Positions 31,489 to 42,700 of a DNA stretch of 64,000 nt are shown here, piece by piece (within the stretch, counting starts at the first letter, position 1; each line of letters starts with the position of its first letter). The translations under genes were made by a program, and so were the position numbers. The stretch spans positions 564,715 to 628,714 of the forward strand of contig NC_061063.1 in assembly GCF_021917145.1 (NCBI RefSeq). The letters run 5' to 3'. Origin of the DNA: Hypomesus transpacificus. Taxonomy: Eukaryota > Chordata > Actinopteri > Osmeriformes > Osmeridae. The notes beneath the pieces are model-generated. The model was not told the origin of the DNA, did not search any database, and saw only the letters and a program-made list of their open reading frames with translations.

Positions 31489-32829
31489 ATACAAACCCTC
31501 AAGAAACAGAGGAAGGGACTGTGTGTGTGTATGTGTGTGTGTGTGAGAGAAAGTGGTGTGTTGTGATGGTTCCAGGTGATATATCTGTGATATTCTGCTT
31601 GTATTTGTTGATGCACTTGAACACTGTAGAGAGTAGCTGTCTCCAATCTGCTGTCTGTCACTGCCAAAGCTACAGGACAGGGTCACCCTCTCTCTCTCTC
31701 TCTCCCCCCTCTCGCTCTCTCTCTCCTCCTCCCACATCCCCCCCAAAACCCCCATAGAGAACTGTCTGTTCTCTCCCTCCCCCTTCCCTCTCTCCCTGTA
31801 AAGATCAATGCAAGGCCCTGTTCTGTCTATGTTAACTAGACTCAGCCTGTACAGGTGTCTAATAGTTCCAAGTCTCAATCTGACCAATGATATTGTCGCC
31901 TGAGTTCTAGAAGTTGCAATCCGGCCGAAGATTGGTCATCTGACTTTTAGAATTCCCATTCTCTACGATGATTGGATAGAGTTCAGTTGTAGCTGAGGTC
32001 ACACATTTACTACGCTCCATATGTTTATGTCATATTTTGTTTGACCAAATATTGTATAATCATAGTAAATTTAATATATAACTTGCTAATTATTTTTCAA
32101 TTTAAAATGCATTGCCATTTGCCAAGCAATATATATATATATATTTATTGTCTGCTCATTTCCAAAGTTGTGAAACGAGTTAAGTTACCATATCAGATCA
32201 GTAGATGTACTGTGGTTCCTGGCTGCAGTCAGCAGTCTGCATGCAGTATGTGTATGTTTAAACACACAGCTTCTCTTCTGTAAAACCGTTTATGCCTGCA
32301 TGTCTGTGCCTTGAGACTACATTACCCACAAAGCATGCCTGTGTGGATGGGGACTCCAAACGACAGTACGGAGGCCGTCTCCATCTGAACCCCTCTTACG
32401 TTTAATTCCTCCAATGTTTTTGGTGTGTTCCGTTCCAATGTGTGCCGTCAGAAGTGAAGGTGGAGTTCCGTGTTCTGCAGCTTTTTCCTGTGTGACCTCT
32501 GGCGATAAAGACAACCACCTCAGAAGGCTCCAGAAGGTGTCGTTTTCCTGCGAGCTCAGAGACGTTAACGAGCCGCCATCTTGACTTTTGATAAAGATGT
32601 TTCTACAAGTCACCAGCTCCAGTTCTATTTTTCCAGAAGCTGTGAGGGGCAGTGTGCAGCTGGACCTGAAGGGGGCGCTGTCTGTGTCGCTCCCTGTTGC
32701 ACTGATCTCAGAGAACTTTGTGTGTTAGACAGGGACCCAGTGTCTGTCTGTCTGTCTACCTGTCTGTCTCTGTCAGCCAATCCAGCTGGCCTGGGAGTTC
32801 CTCTCCAAAGGCAGCTGTGGAACCAGCCT

Positions 32830-32835
32830 AATAAA
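32830..32835 (+). terminator. Putative DGAT1 polyadenylation signal
   Basis: AATAAA, the first canonical hexamer downstream of the DGAT1 stop at 31488. It would give a 3' UTR of about 1.35 kb. Confidence 0.5.
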
Positions 32836-32924
32836 GCTGCCTGTCTGTGGACGCCAGACCTTCCATTTCTAGTCTCCTGTTGTCACCTCCCTCTGCCAAC
32901 AAGTGGCGCCACTCCACCACTCAG

Positions 32925-33040
32925 TCCCCCGGACCAATCACTACCCTCCACTCAGTCACCTTCACCAATCACTACTCTCCACTCAGTCACCTGCACCAAT
33001 CACTACTCACCACTCAGTCACCTGCACCAATCACTTATCC
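32925..33040. repeat. Tandem repeat between DGAT1 and CFAP20
   Basis: Four imperfect copies of ccactcagtcacctgcacca followed by atcactact. Confidence 0.75.
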
Positions 33041-33079
33041 TTGTACCATGACACTGATCACAAGGTGTGTATAAAATGT

Positions 33080-33085
33080 TTTATT
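33080..33085 (-). terminator. Putative CFAP20 polyadenylation signal
   Basis: TTTATT on the plus strand, AATAAA on the minus strand, 166 bp beyond the CFAP20 stop codon. It defines a short 3' UTR and leaves only about 0.25 kb between the ends of the two convergent transcripts. Confidence 0.6.
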
Positions 33086-33250
33086 GTGCAGAATAAACAG
33101 AAATATAGATTTGGGAGAAAAAAAACACATGGTTCCAAAATAACAAAGAAAAGCTACAACAACACATCCAACAAATGCATCATATTTTTTAATTGATAGA
33201 ATCTGCAACACAATTTCACATCTGGAATAGAGTGGTATGGTCCTGCATTG

Positions 33251-35188
33251 CTATTGCTGTGGAGACAGAGAGAGGGGGAGGGAGGGAGGGAGGTAGAGAG
33301 GGAGAGAGAGAGAGAGAGAATGAGATTACCAACGAGGCTGTAGCTCTTAGTGTTGTCTTGGCTTGGTGAGAGGTGTGTGTACGTCTCGGAGGTGTGTGCG
33401 GAGGAGAGGTGTGTGTGTGTATGCGGCTCACCTTGGCCTTGTTCTGAACAGGCAGGTACAGCTTGAACTCTGCAGGCAGCTCATCCTCCGAGTACAGTCT
33501 GTCCGAGAAATACACCCTCCTGATGCGGCAGTTAGCATGGATCTGAGGAAAGGAGACAGACATGAACCACACCTATCTCCCCATCTGGTGTGTGGCAGTG
33601 TGCACGAGAGGGTGAAGGGGTGTGTGTATGTGCGTATAAGAGAGAGGCCGAGTGCGTGAGTGGAAGAGAGAGTGTGTGCGCGAGAGAGGGAGTGAGTGTG
33701 GGGTGTGAGAAGGAGAGAGACTGCGTGGAAGAGTGTGTCACAGAGAGACAGTGTGTGTGTGAGAGAGAGAGAGAGTGTGTGTGTGTGTGTCTGGTTGAGC
33801 CTGTCTGTCTGACCTGCACACGGAGGGTCTCTATGTAGTTGGTTCCGTAGGCGCGGCGGGTGAAGTCCGACAGGTTGAACTGGATCTGGTTCCAGCCGTC
33901 ATCCAGCCTCATGGGCATGGTGCAGATGAAGGGCTTGACCCGGGTGGTGCTCTGGTAGTTGCTGGCTCGGAACCGCCGCCGCACGTTCTTATCATCCAGG
34001 ACCTGGGGAGACGGAACCGGAGAATGTTCATCCGGGAGGGAACGGGTTCCGGACAGCCGGATGAGCAGTATTGTGTGGCTGCCTGCAAGCTCAGAGATCC
34101 GTGTTATTGGCTGGTGTCTAAGAACAGTGTCACTCGCGTGTGATAAAGAGCTTGAATGCTGACAGGAAGGTTTGGATCAGTTTGAGGAGCTTTCCAGGCC
34201 TGGAGTGTCTGGGGGCGTGGCGGGAGGACACGTACCTGGACCTCGAAGGTGAAGTACTTCTTCAGGTTCTTGATGATCATGACTAAGAACGGCAGCTTGA
34301 TGCCCAGGGTCTTCTTGGGGTCGGCTGGACAGGTGATGTAGGTGGTGCTGTGAGAGGAGAAGGGAGGGGAGAAGGGGAGAGGGGTGGAGGAGAGGAGGGT
34401 GGAGGAGAGAAGGGGTGGATGAGATAGGGGTGGAGGAGAGAAGGGGAGAAGGGTGGAGGAGAGAGGGGTGGAGGACAGAGGAGAGGTGGCATGGTTAGAT
34501 GATGTGAGGGTGGACTAGCCTGAAATCGCTAGTTGTAGTCGACTAGCCTTGAGATTGCTAGTTATAGTCAAGTTCATTTCAAATGATACTCCACCAGGTC
34601 ATAATACCCTTTCCAACACAAAAAGTGCTGAACATGCATGATCAAATGCCATCAAAGTATCAGTCAAAACGCCCCGGAAGCCAGAGGGATCTGATGCTCA
34701 ACACCAGCTCGAGACGAGCAGCCTACCTCACATTGGTTCCCTCCACTTCCAGCACGAGCGACTGGATGTCGTTGTCTGTGATGCGCTTGATGTGGCCGTT
34801 TCTGACCTGTTGAAATGTAACATAATACACTGTTTGCCAGCTGGCTAGCTAACCAATGGCTTTGCATTGAGCTAGTGAAACCGGTTTGTATGTTAGCTAA
34901 AGTTAGCAAACTAGCTATCCTGTGTGGGGGTGTCAGTAACACATACATGTTCGCAATGTATGAGGAGCACATAATGTACTGTACTATTTTCAACATCGTA
35001 GCAAACCTAAGCTGATTCGTGTATGGTACAGTACTAGCTAACAAGCTCGTGTTGAATTCAGCAGATTACTGTGTACCAGTAACATTGCTAAAGATGTATC
35101 TTACCTTTTTATCCCATATCTGAAGAGGTTTGCTTCCAATGCTATATAATATGGATAAAAACCCACTTTGAAACGTGTTTTTAAACAT
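33251..35188 (-). CDS. cfap20: Cilia- and flagella-associated protein 20 (CFAP20), complete
   Basis: CFAP20 is an inner-junction protein of ciliary doublet microtubules and is also nuclear in some cells. Coding exons: 35105-35188, 34727-34806, 34236-34347, 33814-34002, 33432-33542 and 33251-33256. The last holds one Gln codon and the stop after the acceptor TCTCCACAG. The 582 bp encode 193 residues, the same length as the human protein. Landmarks are [18 protein letters not shown] at the start, [18 protein letters not shown] in exon 2, [19 protein letters not shown] in exon 4 and [19 protein letters not shown] in exon 5. The extreme conservation of this family makes the call very firm. The gene is head-to-head with TRPN1 and convergent with DGAT1. 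Confidence 0.97.
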
Positions 35189-35459
35189 AGTCTGCGCGTC
35201 TGTAAGACAGACTAATGCACATGTGTTATTGTCTTCCTGTTGCTAACGTTACGCTTGTTTGGATATAGATTTTGCTATTGGGTCTCACAAATTCCGTGTG
35301 ATACAAAATGAAAGATTTTTTCGTTCCGACACTCAAAGCAGGCACGATGAGTGACATCCGCTACTAGCACGCAAAACAATTTCAGTGAAAACAAAAATGC
35401 CAGCTGAGTTGCTGTGTGATCTCTCTGACTGCCGACTTTAAAAGAATCACTTGGTTGAA

Positions 35460-35472
35460 GTTGCTATGAAAC
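35460..35472. promoter_or_regulatory. RFX X-box-like site 1
   Basis: GTTGCTATGAAAC, an imperfect palindrome fitting the RFX consensus GTNRCC-N-RGNAAC with two deviations. It lies about 270 bp upstream of the CFAP20 start codon. RFX factors drive ciliary genes (established); use of this site is inference. Confidence 0.45.
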
Positions 35473-35524
35473 ACAATGCGGACCTGCCTTCATCACCTCG
35501 GACTTTCATTGTTGACGCAAATCG

Positions 35525-35538
35525 GTTTCCATAGAAAC
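35525..35538. promoter_or_regulatory. RFX X-box-like site 2
   Basis: GTTTCCATAGAAAC, a near-perfect X-box palindrome about 335 bp upstream of the CFAP20 start and about 830 bp upstream of the first TRPN1 ATG seen. It could serve either gene. Confidence 0.55.
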
Positions 35539-36366
35539 AGAAAGCTAACTCCCTGAAGGATGCTGTCGAGTCAAATGACTTCTCTTTTTCAAACATTTTC
35601 CTAATTTGGTTAAGTATTAATTATGTTGTCTTTGTATTAAATTATATTATACTAAATAAATTGCCATCATGATGAATACTTGCGTTTGATTTTGCTATAT
35701 TTTTACTCCCATACATGCACTGATGCACAAACATTAGCCTATCAAACTGGTAAAAAAAAAAAATGAAGACATGAAATTAACCAAATACTGTATGCCCAAC
35801 CACGCATTGGAATAATGATCCGTGGAAAGAATTTGCGTTTCTAAAATGCTAAAATCTAGTTTACAACTTCCATGTCAGGAGGACAGAGTATAGGTAAATA
35901 AGCATATCAATAAAAAGCATTATTATTGTCATGTGTAAAAACATGTTTATGATGTTGATGATGAGGAAATGTGTACAGTTTATCTCACACATTATCAAAT
36001 GTATCAACAAACTGGCACACTAATTTCCTCGATCGTCATGAACCACATGCACCAGCAGTTGGTTACAGAGTCTGATGACATTTTGGAGAATAAAGGATTC
36101 CACGCATCAAGACCACAAAGGCGGAGTTAGAAAAGTTTAACTAGCGTAGTGGGCGAGCGTAGTTAACGGTGCGCTTTCCTTACTGTTCTGAACCCTAAAG
36201 TTTAAGATCTATCTTAACCACGCTTAGAATGCTGCTTGCGCAATTCCACCTGCCACGGGGCATTTCGTCTTTTCACGGACTTTGAGAAAACGATCATGAT
36301 ATATCCTCATCAAACATGGGCAATTTGTAAATAAAGTGTACGGAGCGCTTTGAGGGGTGGAAGAAG

Positions 36367-39300
36367 ATGCTGCTGCAGCTGTGCCTGCGGGGAGAGTGGC
36401 TCGCGCTGGAGCAGAGCATCAAAGGTCTGGACCGTGGAGACCCGGAGCTGAGCGCCGTAGATGAGGTAGGGTACGGTGGGAGACATCAGGCGGAGGGGAA
36501 TGAAACACATGCCGTAAATGTCTTGTAAATATATTAGCACTCTGCGATATCAAAGACCCTCTTCCGTTGTGGAAATCATTAATAAATACATGAACAGACT
36601 CATCAATCATTTTGTATCAAACATGATAGGCAATGGTTGGTTGGTGGGTGGTGGTTAAGAACCCTGAGGACCGTGTGTGGGTGGAGGGTTGGGGCTGGGG
36701 CTCCTCCGAGCAGGCGTGAGGGTGTCGTCTCTGCATCAGGAGTCAGGGCTGACGGTGCTCATGGTGGCGGTGAGAGAGAACCGTCTGGCGGTGGTGGAGA
36801 GGCTGCTGGAGCTGGGAGTCAACCCTGCAGACAGGAGCAAGGTGAGGAGATAAGGAGGTAGCACTGGAAGGTAAACCAGTAAACCCAGTGATTTCTCAGT
36901 GTTGGGTGATTCTCTGCCCAGGTTGCTCAAACCAATGTTAATGACCTGTCAGGAAACTATGATTCAGACACACCTCCCACTCCCACACATAGCCACTGTA
37001 TCAGAACCCTCCGTGTGTCTGCGTGTGTGTACGTGTGTCTGGGTGTGTACGTGGACCGGTTTGTCTGTTGGTGTGCCAGTGTGTCCAAATGTCGGTGTGT
37101 ATTTTGGTGTGTGTGTGTTTGTGTGAGTGTGTGTGTGTGATATGAGCTCATGTTTCCCTCGGTTTGGGTGAGTGTCTCCCTGTGCTGAATCTGCAGTCTA
37201 TTGTTGTCTCTCTTTGTGTAGGTGTGTGTGTGTGTGTGCATGTGTGTGTGTGTCCTTCATCATCTCACTCTGACGTTTCATGGAAACCCATGGCGTGACT
37301 TATAGTTAGTTCTCCTTGCGGTTTGGGTGTGTGTGTGTTGAGGTCTCGTCTCTCACCACACAGCATCCCCAGACCGTGTAGGGTTGCATCTGCTGGGTCA
37401 GAGCCTGTAGGGCTGATTCATGTGTCCAGATGAGGACACAACACACACACACACACACTCACACTCACACTCTGTCTCTCACACACACACACACACACAC
37501 ACACACCCCCACACACACACACACACACACACATACCGCTCACACTCTCTATCTCTCACACACACACTCACACACACACACACCACACAAACAGGAGCCC
37601 CATGCCAGAAACTCCAGCTTTCAGTCGATCTATCACCCAACAGGTCAGTCAGCCAGACAGATAAGACAGATGTTCAGTCAGTCAACCAACTACATGTCAA
37701 GGAGCTGGACAGACATATTGTCAACAAGCCAACAACCAGTCAGTAAGTCAGACAGACAGTCAGACAGCCAGTCAACCAGAAAGACAGTCAGCAAATTCAG
37801 TCAGCCAGTCAACAAGCCAGCAAGTCAACCTGTCAGGAAGCCAGGGAGACAGCTTTTCTAGGTTCAGTGCAGACCATTCTTTTGCCAGGGAGAGCTGCTT
37901 AAGTTTCCCCCAAAGGCTGGGAGCAGCCAGGGAATGTGGCCAGGGAATGTGGTTCCAGTCTGGGCTGAGAGCTCCACCACCCTCCCACCTCACCCCTCAC
38001 CTCCACCTGCCAGCCCTCACCTCCACCCCGAACCCTCACCTCCACCTCCCAGCCCTCTCCTCCACCCTGAGCCCTCACCTCCACCCTGAACCCTCACTTC
38101 CACCCCTCACCCCTCGCTTCCACCCCTGAGCTCTCACCTCCACCCCCCTCCCCTCACCTCCACCCTGAGCCCTCACCTCCACCCTGAACCCTCACCTCCA
38201 CTTCCCAGCCCTCTCCTCCACCCTGAGCCCTCACTTCCACCCCTCTTCCCTCACTTCCACCCCTGAGCTCTCACCTCCACCCCCCTCCCCTCACCTCCAC
38301 CCCAAGCTCTCACTTCCACCCCTTACTTCCACCCTCGAGCCCTCACCTCCAGCTCCCTGACAGCCTACTTTTCTGGGATCTGCACAGCTCAGGCCCAGCA
38401 GAACTTAGCCTTTTGTTGTAATAACTTCTGACTGCACTGGTCAGATGGCTGAGCGGTTAGGGAGTTTAGGGAGGTTGCTGGTTCAATTCCCGGCCGTGCT
38501 AAATGACATTGTGTCGCTCTGGATAAGAGCGTCTGCTAAATGTAAATGTAATAAATATACCACTGAGAGGTGGTATTTCCAGTAGTGTGTGTGCATGCCT
38601 GTGTGTGTCCGTATGAGATATTAATATCCTGTCTCTTTCCAGATGTGATAGTTTAGCCCAGTAAGACAAAGACCATCACTCTCTCTTTCTATTTCTGTCC
38701 CTTTCTTCCTCTGCTCTCCTTTTCTTTCTCTCTCTCTCAAAAGAGAAGAGAGAGGAAGAGAGGGGAGGACAAGAGAGGAGAAGGGAGGAGAGAGTTGGAG
38801 GGTAAGAGCTCCTTCTAATGGAGGTTTGATGGCTTGGGTTACCCTTGGTGACACAGCAAGAATGTGGCATTGTCTGTGTGTCTGGGGTGTGTGTATCTGC
38901 TTGTGTATGTGTGTGCTCTCTTAGGGATTTGTCCTTGTTGGATTCCTGTCTCTTACACGATCCGTTTCTGTCCAATAGGATGGCAGGACAGCCCTCCATG
39001 TTGCCGCCGCCCATGCCAAGGATGACATAATCAAACTTCTGGTCAGGAAGTCAGATCCCAACACACCTGGAGGGGTAATACCTCTCTGTCTCTCCCTCCC
39101 TCTCTCCCCCTATTTCTCTCTCGCTTACTGTCTCTCGCTCTCACTGTCTCTCCATCTCACCTAACTCTCTCTCCCTCTCTCTATCCCTCTCTCTTTCTTC
39201 CTCCCTTTCTCTTTCTCCCTCCTTCTCCGTCTCTCTCACCCTGTCTTTCTCTCTTTCTGAGTGTGAGTTTTTCTTGTGAAGAAGAGAGACCCCCTGCCTG

Positions 39301-39658
39301 GTGTTTGATTGGAAGTTTCCACCAGAGGGGCTGAGCTTGGCTAGCCTGTCGCCAAGAGCTGTGAGATCTCCCACGGCAACCAGTGGCGGGAAAACTGGCG
39401 CCAGAGTGCCATAAGAATACCGCCCAACATTAGCCTTGGAAAAGTAGCCATCATTATTCCCCCTCTTTTCTCTCTCCATCTCCCTCACACGCTCTCTCTT
39501 TCTCGATCCCATTCGCTCTCTCATCCCCTTCACCCCCCCTTCTTTCTCCTTCTCTCTCTGTACGTCCCTTGCCCTCTCTCTTTTCTATTCCCTTCTCTCT
39601 TTACATCTCCTTCACTCCCCGATCCCCATCTCTCTCTTTCCCCCCTCCTTCTCTCTCG

Positions 39659-39727
<69 letters not shown>

Positions 39728-42700
39728 AGCCCGGGCATCAGCTCCCTCTCCACTACGCTGCATCCAGGTGCCCCCCCTCCCTCCCCCCCCTCCAGACCCT
39801 CCTCCGAGCCTCCAACAGAGACGCACGTCTGACCCCTGACAAGGTACACTCTCCTCCTCCTCTCCCCCTCTCTTTCTTCACCCCTCTGCTCCCCCCTCCT
39901 CTCCTCCACCTCCACTCTCCTCCTTCACCCCTCTCCTCTACTCCTCTCCTCTGTCACCTCTCTGTCTGTGGGTGTATATACAGTGCCCTCCAAAAGTATT
40001 GGAACAGTGAGGCGAATTCCTTTATTTTTGCTGTAGACTGAAAACATTTGGGCTTGACATCAAATAATGAACGTGAGACCAGAGATCAACGTTTCAGCTT
40101 TTATTTCCAGGTATTTACATCAGGATCTGATGCACAACTAAGAAAATATCACATTTTGTTTGAATCCACCCATTTGTCATGTGATCAAAAGTATTGGAAC
40201 AGATATACTTAAAACATATTTAAGTGAATAAGACTTAATATTTAGTTGCAAATCCTTTGCTTTCAATAACTGCAGCAAGTCTGTGACCCATTGACGTCAC
40301 CAAACTTTTGCATTCTTCCTTTTTGATGCTTTCCCAGGCTTTCACTGCAGCCTCTTTCAGTTGTTGTTTGTTTTGTGGGGTTCCTCCCTTCAGTCTCCTC
40401 TTAAGCAGGTAAAATGCATGCTCTATAGGGTTTAAGTCTGGAGATTGACTTGGCCAGTCTAATACCTTCCATTTCTTGCCCCTGATGAACTCCTTTGTTG
40501 TTTTGGCAGTGTGTTTTGGGTCGTTATCTTGCTGCATGATGAAGGCTCTGCCAATCAGTTTGGTTGCATCTTTCCTTAAATTGGCAGACAAAATGTTTCT
40601 GTAGACTTCCGAGTTCATTTTGCTGCTGCCATCATGTGTTACATCCTCAATGAAGATTAATGAGCCCGTCCCAGAAGAAGCCATGCAAGCCCAAGCCATG
40701 ACATTACCTCCACCGTGTTTCACAGATGAGCTTGTGTGTTTGGGATCATGAGCAGTTCCTTTCTTTCTCCAAACTTTAGCCTTTCCATCACTTTGGTAAA
40801 AGTTAATCTTTGTCTCATCAGTCCATAAAACTTTGTCCCAGAATTTTTGAGGTTCACCTCTGTACGTTTTGGCAAATTCCAGCCTGGCCTTCCTATTCTT
40901 CTTGCTAATGAGTGGTTTGCATCTTCTGGTGTAGCCCTTGTACTTTTGTTCATGAAGTCTTCTGCGAACAGTAGATAGTGATACCTTCACTCCTGCCATC
41001 TGGAGGTTGTTGCTGATCTCACTAACAGTTGTTTTAGGGTCTTTCTTTACAGCTCTTACAATGTTTCTGTCATCAACTGCTGATGTTTTCCTTGGTCTAC
41101 CTATTCGACGTCTGTTACTTAGTACACCAGTAGTTTTCTTCTTCTTCAGGACATTCCAAATGGTTGTACTGGCTATGGCCAATGTTTCTGCAATGGCTCT
41201 GATTGATTTTCCATCTTCTCTAAGACTCACAATTGCTTGTTTTTCACCCAAAGACAGCGCTCTGGTTTTCATGTTGTTTTCACCTCTGAATACAGTCTGC
41301 ATAGACAAAACCTATCTTACCCAATCTGAACCTGAGTGTAGACATTCAGTGGTATTTATTGATTGAATAATGTATGTAATAGGACACACCTGGGCAACAA
41401 AACACACCTGTCAGTCACATGTTCCAATACTTTTGCTCACGTGACAAATGGGTGGGTTCGAACAAAAAGGTGATATTTTCTAATTTGTGCATCAGATCCT
41501 GATGTAAATACCTGGAAATAAAAGCTGAAACGTTGATCTCTGGTTTCACATTCATCGTTTGATGTCAAGCCCAAATGTTTTCAGTCTACAGCAAAAATAA
41601 AGGAATTGGCCTCACTGTTCCAATACTTTTGGAGGGCACTGTATGTGTATGTTTATATGTTTCTCTGTGTGTGAGTGTGTCTGTATGTGTGTGTGTATAC
41701 ATGTATGTGTGTTGCTGTGTGTGCGTGTGTTGGTGTGTGTGTCTGATTCCAGGATGGCAGCATTGCTCTCCTCCTAGCGGTGGAGGCAGGGAATGTGGGA
41801 GGAGTCAAGGAGCTGCTTGGAACCCTGCCAGAGGCCCAGCTTGGATCTCAGACACAGGTAAGATACACACATACACATACATACGTACACACACACATAC
41901 ATACGTACACATACACATAGCTCCGGAATAAAAAAAAAAACACTGCACCTTGTTCTTTCCTTTCCCAGCGTTGAGAAGGAAAATTGAGAGTGAGGAACAG
42001 AAGGGTTCACTTTAAGAGGCCACTGCAAGTTGAACCCATTTGTTCCTCACTCAAACTGTCCTATTTAAATTATTTGTAAAGGAAAGAAAACGGTGCAGTG
42101 GTCTCTCAACTTCCTCTGGAGCTGTATACACACAGACACACAGGCACAGCTAACTACGGACTTGACATCACTTCCTGAGTGGGTGTGATTCTATGCCTGA
42201 AGGAAGGCATCTCATTATACATGCATCCCATGATGCCCTTGTATATATCCCATCAAATATCCCATTTAAGGCCTCCCTCTATATCCCGTAATGCATCAGA
42301 GTATATCCAATAATGCCTCAATAATGCCCATCATGCATCGGTGTATACAGGTGTGTGTATATAATGTGTGTGTGTGTGGTGTATGTGTGTATGGTGTGTG
42401 TGTGTGTGTGTGTGTGTGCAGGTCGGTGGAGATTCTGCTCTTCATGTCTGTATCAGGAGGAAGGACTTGGAGATGGCCAAGGTTCTACTGGACCATGGAG
42501 CGCAAGTCAACACACAGAACGTAGGAGCACGTGTGTGTGTGTGTATGTGTGTGTGTACTGACCTCTCCCTCTCCTCCAGATGTGTGTGTGCAGATCTTAC
42601 CCTCTTAATCTGACGGCCATGTTGAAACAGATTAATAATAATAAGACTTTATTTATATATCGGACATTTCATACAAGAATTGCAGCTCAAGCTCCTTTAC

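Noticed and set aside
31180..31887. 235-codon minus-strand ORF
   Set aside because: Antisense to the last DGAT1 exon and 3' UTR, with low-complexity TH and ER runs; a shadow of a real exon.
36310..36540. 76-codon minus-strand ORF opposite TRPN1 exon 1
   Set aside because: Antisense shadow; the plus-strand reading matches the NOMPC N-terminal region.
38446..38495. Possible tRNA gene
   Set aside because: A-box and B-box are present but the body cannot be folded by eye into a full cloverleaf and it continues into a SINE tail.
39141..39915. Several ORFs rich in Arg-Glu-Arg on the minus strand
   Set aside because: Translations of CT/GA-rich low-complexity intron around TRPN1 exon 4.
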